Source of the DNA: an uncultured Mucilaginibacter sp.
Lineage (GTDB): Bacteria > Bacteroidota > Bacteroidia > Sphingobacteriales > Sphingobacteriaceae
NCBI RefSeq assembly: GCF_946481715.1
Contig: NZ_CAMLOV010000255.1
Span: forward strand, 1-5,247
Direction of reading: 5' to 3'
Length of the DNA stretch: 5,247 bases
Shown here: piece by piece, positions 1 to 4,963 of the stretch
Numbering within the stretch: the first letter of the stretch is position 1
How the letters are laid out: each line of letters begins with the position of its first letter
Notes under the pieces: generated by a model
What the model was told of the DNA's origin: nothing
The model's input: only the letters and a program-made list of their open reading frames with translations
The model's database searches: none
Made by a program: the position numbers and the translations under genes

Positions 1-340
1 TTAGGATAGCGCCATCAAGGATGTAAACATCGCCTTGCGCGTTCCTGCTAAAACCTATAACCTGGTAAGGCACGCTGCCCGCAGTAGCCCAGCCCGCTTC
101 TGCAACAAAGCCGGGTGCAGCCACATTGCTGGCTGTTGGCGTAAGGGGCGTTATAGCGCTGTTTTGTGCAAAGGTATTAATGCCGGTGCCGTAGCTAATA
201 CTTGGTGCCTGCGCTTTGGCAATGCCGCTGAATATTGCACACGCACACAAAAGCGTAACGGTTTTTTTGAACGCGGCCGCACATTTTTGCATAAAAATGC
301 CGCGTACGGTGATAGTACCAGGAAGTAAAAGTGTTTCCAT
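1..340 (-). CDS. Exported protein, N-terminal part, probable NHL/beta-propeller-type surface protein
   Basis: The frame is open from an ATG at 340 to the left edge with no stop: 113 codons, so the C-terminus is missing. Residues 17-43 form a clear Sec signal peptide: MQKC, then a KK-containing basic region, a hydrophobic core (VTLLCACAIF) and an AKA|QA cleavage site near residue 43. The mature part begins APSISYGTGINTFAQNSAITPLTPT, split here as APSISYGTG and SAITPLTPT. That resembles the Pro/Thr-rich lead-in of large secreted Bacteroidota proteins that continue into NHL repeats. The last visible residues (VIGFSRN, then GDVYILDGA) look like the start of an NHL-like strand of the GxVYVxD type. 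It would act in the periplasm or at the cell surface, possibly with a C-terminal sorting domain that lies outside the window. An ATG at 292 (residue 17) gives a more compact signal peptide and may be the true start. The existence of the gene is well supported; the NHL assignment rests on a short stretch. Confidence 0.7.
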   Translation of the reverse strand, partial: METLLLPGTITVRGIFMQKCAAAFKKTVTLLCACAIFSGIAKAQAPSISYGTGINTFAQNSAITPLTPTASNVAAPGFVAEAGWATAGSVPYQVIGFSRNAQGDVYILDGAIL

Positions 341-574
341 ATATCTCTATTTTGGGGAAAATCAATAGTTCTAATTAACCAGGTTATGCACAGCTATCGC
401 TAAGTTATGTCCGTATCAATTGATAAGAAAATAATATTGCCAATATGCTATGCATACTTTCATTAAAGTGTAAAAGTACTGTGTTTTAATAAAATAACCT
501 AAATAATAAGTGTATACAAATTGTATACATGCCTATAAATCCTATAGCGTATAGCTCTATGCCAAAAGGCTGGT
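341..574. other. Spacer with clustered short palindromes, no gene
   Basis: This 234-base AT-rich spacer separates the stop of the membrane-bound regulator from the start of the exported-protein gene. I see no coding frame of interest. Besides the 511-529 palindrome it holds a perfect 12-bp palindrome TATCAATTGATA at 414-425, ATATTG-c-CAATAT at 434-446, and TATGCATA at 449-456. No convincing hairpin plus T run follows the regulator stop at 575; the only structure there is a 3-bp GCC/GGC stem with an AAAA loop at 561-570. Short palindromes are common in AT-rich DNA, so only their clustering is notable. Confidence 0.4.
489..529 (-). promoter_or_regulatory. Candidate promoter with overlapping 19-bp palindrome upstream of the exported-protein gene
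   Basis: Positions 511-529 read tgtatacaaattgtataca: two copies of the self-complementary octamer TGTATACA separated by 3 bp, so the whole is both a direct and an inverted repeat, as expected of a dimer-bound operator. On the minus strand a TTTG (517-520) lies 20 bp from TATTTTAT (489-496), a loose match to the Bacteroidota -33 TTTG / -7 TAnnTTTG promoter. The palindrome overlaps the -33 element, which would suit a repressor or activator site. The leader to the ATG at 340 would be about 140 bases. The -7 match is imperfect and the region is AT-rich, so the promoter itself is only a suggestion. Confidence 0.25.
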
Positions 575-2353
575 TTACAACTTCATTTTTTTATTCAGGC
601 GCGCCTTGGCCTGGCGTACACTTGCGGGTGCAATGTTTAATAGCGCTGCAATTTCTTTGGTAGAAAGATTGATATGAAAATAGGCATAAAGCCTAAGCTC
701 GTACCGGGTTAAGCTTGGGTGCGCCACCTGCAGTTTATTGAAAAAACTGGGGTGTACCTGTTCAAAATGCATCTTGAATTTATCCCAATCCACATCCAAA
801 AGCTGCCCGCCGTTTAAGGATGATTGCATGCTTCTCAGGGCTTCGGGTTTGGTATCCGGGTAAAGGGTATCCATATCCTGCATCTGCGTCTTAAGGTCGG
901 CAAGCAACCTGTTTTTTTGGTGGATGTATAAACTGTTCCCTACCAATTCGCGCTGGTTTTCCTCCAGCCGTTGTTGCAACTGTTCGTTTTTCTCTTTCTC
1001 CAACTGCATGGTTAGGGTGATGTTTTTGTTCTCCTCCTCTATCAGCAGGCGCTTGTACTCGGTTATTGTAATGCTATTTTCGAGCTGTATGGCCTCAATG
1101 GCTTTGGCTTTAAGGTCTTCATTCACAATTTTTATACGGGCAACCAATGCCACTGCAAAGGTGAGTATTTGCGACAGGATGGCTATCTCGGGAAGCAAAG
1201 GGGCGCTTACACTGTACAGCAAAATATATACCGATACGCTTGCCGTAAATATCATCGGCAAAAAATTAGCCGCTAAAAAATGTGCCGCCTCCCGCACGTT
1301 CCGTTTATATGCAACGCCGCCGGCTACCATGCAGGTGAAAACGATAACCAGGATAAAGGCGTTTGATTCGGGTATGATGTTAATAAAATACAGCCCGGTT
1401 ATATTAATAAGCGATGGCACCGCTTCCAGCACCATATATCCGTACGACAGTATTTTGAGTACCTTATCGTAAGCGGGAAGCACCTCTTTTGTGCGCAGGT
1501 ACGAGCGCGTAAATTGTATAAACCCGCAAAAAATAATAACCACGCTTATATGCATAAACAAATAGTTAACATTAAAATACTCCACGCGGTTGCCTGATAC
1601 CACCCCGAGGTTATATACGCCCGAAGGAATAAGCACGTTAAAAAATAACTTATTGGAGGTTAAATAAATCAGCGCACCTATCTGCACTACTACATAATAC
1701 AGGTAAGCCTTATCTTTTAATTGAAAATATATATACAGGTTGTAGCCCGAGAAACTGAACAGTACGATACAGCACAATAAATGAGATAAGGTTTGGAACC
1801 GTTCGTCGGCGACAAAGGTTACCTCTTTTTCCATTTTTATAATGGGCCTTACAATGTAATTATGAGCCTTTAAATCGATAACGCTTACTTTTAAATACAG
1901 CGTGTTGGTTGCCGCCTTTTGCAACACGCAGGGTAAAACACCTGGCTTGCGCTGCCCGTTTGCCGAGTTTAAACCACCGGCGCTTGCCTGCCATTGTTTA
2001 AGCCCCGTGTTGTATTGGTATAACGTGTAGTTTAAGGGTAGCGAAAGGGAGATGCGGTAGCTTTCGTTATTGGGGTAAGGGTTATGTATAACAACTTTTA
2101 TCCAGTAGTAATCGGCTGCCAGCGGCTTTAACGAATCGGGGTGAAAACGCAGGCCGGTATCGTTGGCAATTTTGTTGATGCTGTAACGCGCATCGGCCAA
2201 TACCCCATAATTGTTAAGCGTGAACAAAGGGGAATTTGTTAAAGTATAACGGCTTTGCGCGACAGAAAGCGCCGACATGAACAGCAGTACTCCAAATAAA
2301 AAAATGGCCTTTCTTATTCTTATTTGTTTGCCCGGGGGGGATGGACTTCTCAT
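575..2353 (-). CDS. Membrane-bound regulator: 7TM-DISM receptor fused to coiled coil and C-terminal HTH
   Basis: This is a 592-residue, apparently complete protein. Residues 1-33 are a signal peptide with an Arg/Lys-rich start, hydrophobic core 16-30 and SVA|QS cleavage. Residues about 34-178 are a beta-rich periplasmic domain (YYWIKVVIHNP, then SLSLPLNYTLYQY and TLYLKVSV) of the 7TMR-DISMED2 type. Seven hydrophobic segments follow, at about 188-210, 217-237, 262-282, 298-320, 331-348, 357-380 and 386-406. Residues about 408-495 are Glu/Lys/Gln-rich coiled coil. The C-terminus (about 522-592) contains HPSFFNKL, LTRYELRLYAYF and STKEIAALLNIAPASVRQA, a LuxR-like winged or tetrahelical HTH found in many Bacteroidota regulators. 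By inference an extracytoplasmic ligand is sensed by DISMED2 and passed to a DNA-binding domain that stays tethered to the membrane or is released by proteolysis. No kinase, cyclase or receiver domain is present. The ATG at 2353 is chosen because the next Met (residue 26) would destroy the signal peptide. Targets are unknown; the flanking genes are candidates only by position. Confidence 0.88.
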   Translation of the reverse strand: MRSPSPPGKQIRIRKAIFLFGVLLFMSALSVAQSRYTLTNSPLFTLNNYGVLADARYSINKIANDTGLRFHPDSLKPLAADYYWIKVVIHNPYPNNESYRISLSLPLNYTLYQYNTGLKQWQASAGGLNSANGQRKPGVLPCVLQKAATNTLYLKVSVIDLKAHNYIVRPIIKMEKEVTFVADERFQTLSHLLCCIVLFSFSGYNLYIYFQLKDKAYLYYVVVQIGALIYLTSNKLFFNVLIPSGVYNLGVVSGNRVEYFNVNYLFMHISVVIIFCGFIQFTRSYLRTKEVLPAYDKVLKILSYGYMVLEAVPSLINITGLYFINIIPESNAFILVIVFTCMVAGGVAYKRNVREAAHFLAANFLPMIFTASVSVYILLYSVSAPLLPEIAILSQILTFAVALVARIKIVNEDLKAKAIEAIQLENSITITEYKRLLIEEENKNITLTMQLEKEKNEQLQQRLEENQRELVGNSLYIHQKNRLLADLKTQMQDMDTLYPDTKPEALRSMQSSLNGGQLLDVDWDKFKMHFEQVHPSFFNKLQVAHPSLTRYELRLYAYFHINLSTKEIAALLNIAPASVRQAKARLNKKMKL

Positions 2354-2479
2354 CGTTAAATAGCAACCATAAATTATTTAGCGCTTAAAGGTAGTTAACG
2401 AATTCAAAAGAGTTTAAATCCCACACAATATTTATAAAAAACACGGTTTATTTGAGCTATTTTCTGAAGAAAAGCACAG

Positions 2480-2517
2480 GTTTTTGATTGATATTTTGCA
2501 AAAAAATGATCAAAAAC
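2480..2517 (-). terminator. AT-rich imperfect palindrome just past the DUF1801 stop, possible weak terminator
   Basis: The arms gTTTTTGAT (2480-2488) and ATCAAAAAc (2509-2517) are a perfect 9-bp inverted repeat. The interior is also partly self-complementary around TTTTGCAAAA (2495-2504), giving a 38-bp imperfect palindrome. It lies 17 bases beyond the stop of the DUF1801 gene and before the regulator gene, where a terminator would sit. The stem is almost all A/T and no clean T tract follows, so it may be only a weak terminator or a bidirectional structure. Confidence 0.3.
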
Positions 2518-2533
2518 AGCAAAAACACGCCGG

Positions 2534-2956
2534 TTATTTTTCGAGTAATTGAAGCCAAATTTTAATAATACGCTGAAGGTTGGCCTTCTTGGCCTCCACA
2601 TCCTGGAGGCTGTAGAACTGGGCGAGCCGCCTGCCATCGGCATAATTACCTTCCAGCAGCCCTGAGGTATCCATTACTTTTGCACCACTGGGGAATACAA
2701 GGCGGATGCAATCTTTCTTAAAGAAATTAGACACAATAATGTAGCGTTTATACTCCTTAGGATTAAACGGCGCCATCTCTCCCGTATATAAAAAACTCGG
2801 GGCATTCCATTTGATGTGCTCCCCTATTTGGCTGTCTGTCAGTAGTATTAGTTCTCGCAAGGCCTGCAACACATCCTTCATCGGGTGGCTAAGCTTTTGC
2901 ATAAAGGCATCAACTTCGAGGGTATTTGCAAGTATCTCCTGTTTGGCAGTTTTCAT
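2534..2956 (-). CDS. DUF1801 (YdhG-like) domain protein
   Basis: This is a 140-residue soluble protein without signal peptide or membrane segments, close to the usual 110-150 residues of the family. The family hallmark is HIKWNAPSF at residues 48-56, preceded by an amphipathic helix (VLQALRELILLT, 29-40). After it come the beta-strand segments YKRYIIVSNFF (69-79) and CIRLVFPSGAKV (83-94), and then C-terminal helices rich in Lys and Leu (about 118-140), the last containing ANLQRIIKIWLQLL. DUF1801 proteins are small cytosolic proteins of unknown biochemical role, and nothing here reveals a substrate. The ATG at 2956 places the MKTAKQEI helix at the N-terminus as expected. The start codon overlaps, as ATGA, the stop of a short open frame upstream (2953-3039). 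The gene stands alone, with 380 bases to the gene before it and 180 bases to the gene after it. Confidence 0.9.
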   Translation of the reverse strand: MKTAKQEILANTLEVDAFMQKLSHPMKDVLQALRELILLTDSQIGEHIKWNAPSFLYTGEMAPFNPKEYKRYIIVSNFFKKDCIRLVFPSGAKVMDTSGLLEGNYADGRRLAQFYSLQDVEAKKANLQRIIKIWLQLLEK

Positions 2957-3039
2957 ATTAAGGCTAATATATTTATTATCGGGCGCACTTCAAAAACTTC
3001 AACGCACAGCAGGGCTATGGGCAGCGGTAAGTGTTTCAA
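2953..3039 (-). other. Short open frame abutting the DUF1801 start (possible leader peptide or relic)
   Basis: Read on the minus strand from a TTG at 3039, a 28-codon frame encodes a hydrophobic peptide (MKHLPLPIALLC, then VEVFEVRPIINI) and ends with TGA at 2955-2953, overlapping the DUF1801 ATG as ATGA. Such overlaps are typical of translational coupling. There is no ATG, the TTG start is speculative, and the frame begins inside a GTGTTTCA repeat. It may therefore be a relic of an older coding sequence or chance. A neighbouring frame in the same stretch reads PKVKHFETLT before hitting stops, which would fit a frameshifted fossil. Confidence 0.15.
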
Positions 3040-3225
3040 AGTGTTTCACCTTGGGATTTAAAGCGCCGGGGGTGTGTTACTTAAAGCATTTATAATGAAT
3101 ACCTTATAGGAATTATTTAAAGTACAGGGGTGTTCCAAAGTGTTTCACAAAAAACTATAAAATATTAATAATCAACACAATGTGAAAAATGGGTGTTTCA
3201 ACCATTGTGGAACACTTGAAACACC
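3031..3225. repeat. Dispersed GTGTTTCA repeat family, six copies in three blocks
   Basis: Block 1 (3031-3049) is GTGTTTCAAAGTGTTTCAC. Block 2 (3130-3148) is the same 19-mer with one change (GTGTTCCA in the first half), exactly 99 bp further on. Block 3 has one forward copy (GTGTTTCA, 3193-3200) and two reverse copies, TGGAACAC (3208-3215) and TGAAACAC (3217-3224). Within blocks the forward copies repeat every 10 bp, about one helical turn, and the reverse pair every 9 bp. The same T-to-C variant (GTGTTCCA) recurs in blocks 2 and 3, which suggests common descent. Possible roles are protein-binding iterons, the remnant of a repetitive coding segment, or a dispersed intergenic repeat; the sequence alone does not decide. 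Confidence 0.75.
3185..3225 (-). terminator. Candidate Rho-independent terminator for the 495-residue gene
   Basis: On the minus strand GGTGTTTCAA (3225-3216) pairs perfectly with TTGAAACACC (3201-3192) in a 10-bp stem with a 14-base loop, followed by CATTTTTC (3191-3184) with five consecutive T. It lies about 110 bases past the stop of the 495-residue gene and before the DUF1801 gene, in the right orientation. The large loop and the spacing base pair between stem and T run make it less than ideal. The stem is built from members of the local GTGTTTCA repeat family, so it may be a by-product of that repeat. A competing pairing, CACAATG (3176-3182) with CATTGTG (3203-3209), would disrupt the stem. 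Confidence 0.45.
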
Positions 3226-3259
3226 GAAGTATAGGTCGCAAGGGCGCCGAGTAAGGCTT

Positions 3260-3328
3260 TTATTTGCCTATCATAGCCTGTAGCGCCTCCCAGTCGGCTT
3301 TGCTAATAACCTGGCAGGGTACAGTTCC
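3260..3328 (-). pseudogene. Coding-like C-terminal fragment without a start
   Basis: On the minus strand an open segment encodes GTV followed by PCQVISKADWEALQAMIGK and a TAA at 3262-3260. The peptide has the balanced composition and helical pattern of real protein (VISKADWEALQAMI) and uses codons like those of the neighbours. It is closed upstream by an in-frame TAA at 3331-3329 and has no usable start other than the internal ATG at 3274. It lies directly after the stop of the 495-residue gene but in a different frame, so it is not a simple readthrough extension. It could be the surviving scrap of a small DNA-binding or excisionase-like protein, but 22 residues are too few to assign a family, and chance cannot be excluded. 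Confidence 0.3.
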
Positions 3329-3336
3329 TTATATTT

Positions 3337-4824
3337 TTAGGCTTCGCTGATCAGCGTATCGTTGTTTTCGGTTTTTTCCGGTTCCGCAACCGGTGGCACC
3401 TCACAATGGTAACCAAACAAGCAGCGGTCCTTAATCATGGCGGCAACCTCGGCGGGCACATACTCTTCCCAGCCGGGAGTACCTTCTTTTATCAATTCCA
3501 GCACCCTATCTGTTTGCACATGCAAGTTGCTTTCTTTGTAATGCCGGATATCTTCTATCTTATTATTGGCTATCAGGTAGCGGTAAAGGTCGATAAGGTG
3601 CGGAGGCGGGTAGAAACGCAGGCAGTTCCATATTACACCATCGCGCAGGGTTGGATATATAAATAGCTTAACCTTACGGCTAAACAGCGTTGCAAACGAT
3701 TCTAAAATGCCCCCGGCCAAGTCTTTGTAGTGTTCTTCGGAGAAAATGTATTCCAGGTTGGGGTAACCCAGCACTACACCCATTTTTAACTTGGTGATCT
3801 TTGACAGATAGGCAACCAACTTATAATATTCGTGAAAATTGGATATCAGCACCGTTTGCCCGAGCGAGCAAAGTATATCCACCCTATCCAAAAAGTCTTT
3901 TTCGTCTATCTCGGCAGAGTCGTCGGCATTGCGTTCTTTAAGTGCTTGTAAGGTAAGTTCGGTAACAACAACTACGTTATCCTTGTCTACATCGGGCTCC
4001 TGCATAAATTGCTTTACGCCGGTGTTTAGCATATCCAGGTGAACGTTGATAATTGGCCTGAATCGCCCGCGGATCACCACAATATGCTTCTTATACAAAA
4101 CTTCTGATGGCTGCAGGTTTTTACCGTCGGGACCAAAAACAGCTGCATCCGAAAAACCATATTTCACCAGGTGTAAACTCATTAACCGGTTATCTACCTT
4201 AGTAAAATTTGGACCTTCAAAGCGTATCATATCTATCTGAATACGATCCTTATTAAGGTCGTCCATCAATGATAGTAAAAATACCGAGGGGTTATCATTA
4301 TAGTAAAAGCAAGCGTATATCAGGTTTACGCCCAATATCCCTACGGCTTGTTGTTGCAGGTTATTATCGTTGTCCAGTAATTTTACATGCAGGACAACGT
4401 CATTAAACTGCCCGTTTGGTTCCAACTGAAAGCGCACGCCCATCCAGCCATGGCCATCATTTGTTTTATGGTAGTTAAGTGCCGACGCCGTATCGGCAAA
4501 AGCAAAGAAAGTGGTGGCATCGCCCCGCTGTGCTTCAAGCCGTTCTATCAGCAGCCCGTATTCGCGTTCCAGCATCGATATCAACCTATTCTCGGTAACG
4601 TAGCGCTTACCCTGCTGTGCGCCATAAATAGCATCTGAAAAAATCATATCGTAGGCCGACATGGTTTTGGCTATAGTGCCCGATGAGGCACCTGCTTTGA
4701 AAAAATTGGCCGCAACATCCTGCCCGGCGCCAATTTCGGCAAAAGACCCATAAATTGTAGGGTCGAGGTTAATGGCAAGCGCTTTTTGTTTTGTGCCGAT
4801 ATCTCTGTTATGGATGCTGCTCAT
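3337..4824 (-). CDS. Conserved cytosolic protein of unknown function, 495 residues
   Basis: This is a complete protein with ATG at 4824 and stop at 3337. There is no signal peptide, lipobox or transmembrane segment, so it is probably cytosolic. The N-terminal region is dense in motifs that look strongly conserved: NLDPTIYGSFAEIGAGQDVA (19-38), then ANFFKAGASSGTIAKTMSAY (39-58). Further blocks are NYHKTNDGHGWMGVRFQ (117-133), GVNLIYACFYY (165-175), NRLMSLHLVKYGFSDAAVFG (212-231) and SNFHEYYKLVAYLSKITKLK (328-347). The tail (about 477-495) is acidic, Pro/Glu-rich and probably disordered. I recognise this as a widespread family in Bacteroidota and probably cyanobacteria. From memory its members sometimes carry labels such as TonB-dependent receptor or nucleotide adenylyltransferase. 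Neither fits: there is no export signal or barrel pattern, and no HxGH nucleotidyltransferase motif. No enzymatic function can be assigned. It stands alone, with 139 bases to the upstream HRDC gene and a candidate terminator downstream at 3185-3225. Confidence 0.9.
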   Translation of the reverse strand: MSSIHNRDIGTKQKALAINLDPTIYGSFAEIGAGQDVAANFFKAGASSGTIAKTMSAYDMIFSDAIYGAQQGKRYVTENRLISMLEREYGLLIERLEAQRGDATTFFAFADTASALNYHKTNDGHGWMGVRFQLEPNGQFNDVVLHVKLLDNDNNLQQQAVGILGVNLIYACFYYNDNPSVFLLSLMDDLNKDRIQIDMIRFEGPNFTKVDNRLMSLHLVKYGFSDAAVFGPDGKNLQPSEVLYKKHIVVIRGRFRPIINVHLDMLNTGVKQFMQEPDVDKDNVVVVTELTLQALKERNADDSAEIDEKDFLDRVDILCSLGQTVLISNFHEYYKLVAYLSKITKLKMGVVLGYPNLEYIFSEEHYKDLAGGILESFATLFSRKVKLFIYPTLRDGVIWNCLRFYPPPHLIDLYRYLIANNKIEDIRHYKESNLHVQTDRVLELIKEGTPGWEEYVPAEVAAMIKDRCLFGYHCEVPPVAEPEKTENNDTLISEA

Positions 4825-4963
4825 ACGCTTATTATTTATTATTTGCCCCTCTGCCGTTATAACGCAACGAAAAGATGGTTAAAAATACGATTTTTTGCTG
4901 AAAGAGCGGCGCGTGTTAAAGAAATCAAAAGAAAAGTTGCACACTAATAAAAAATAGGCAAAA

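Larger units (their letters stand above)
2957..3336. other. 380-base spacer holding repeats, a hairpin and coding relics
   Basis: No full gene lies between the stop of the 495-residue gene and the start of the DUF1801 gene. From right to left the spacer contains a coding-like fragment (3260-3328), a 10-bp hairpin with a T run (3185-3225), two 19-bp tandem-pair repeats of GTGTTTCA (3130-3148 and 3031-3049), and a short open frame touching the DUF1801 start. The part from 3150 to 3180 is very AT-rich. For the DUF1801 gene, a loose sigma70-like pair TTGAAG (2996-3001) and TAATAA (2972-2977), 18 bp apart on the minus strand, is possible but unconvincing. Confidence 0.6.

Noticed and set aside
35..328. 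Plus-strand 97-codon open frame
   Set aside because: It is antisense to the signal peptide and mature start of the exported protein, which has far better protein features.
561..570. GCC-AAAA-GGC mini-hairpin after the regulator stop
   Set aside because: Three base pairs only and no following T run on the minus strand; not a credible terminator.
924..1472. Plus-strand 182-codon open frame
   Set aside because: It lies wholly inside the membrane-regulator gene on the opposite strand. Its Ser/Cys/Phe-rich composition is the antisense image of the coiled-coil and membrane segments, and no family is recognisable.
2331..2340. Run of seven G near the start of the membrane regulator as a phase-variable tract
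   Set aside because: Seven bases is short for slippage-based switching, and the frame is intact. It simply encodes Pro-Pro-Gly in the signal-peptide n-region.
2404..2643. Minus-strand 79-codon open frame overlapping the DUF1801 gene
   Set aside because: It overlaps the end of DUF1801 in another frame, and its sequence is low-complexity and Arg/Phe/Lys-rich without any domain pattern. DUF1801 clearly accounts for the coding signal.
2811..3095. Plus-strand 94-codon open frame running through the first GTGTTTCA block
   Set aside because: Half of it is antisense to DUF1801 and the rest covers repeats. Its composition is not protein-like.
3031..3225. CRISPR array
   Set aside because: The repeats are only 8-19 bp, change orientation and are not separated by regular spacers; no cas gene is nearby.
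4825..4963. Promoter for the 495-residue gene (TATTTTTA near 4883-4890)
   Set aside because: A loose -7-like element is present but no TTTG sits at the right distance, so it cannot be told from AT-rich background.
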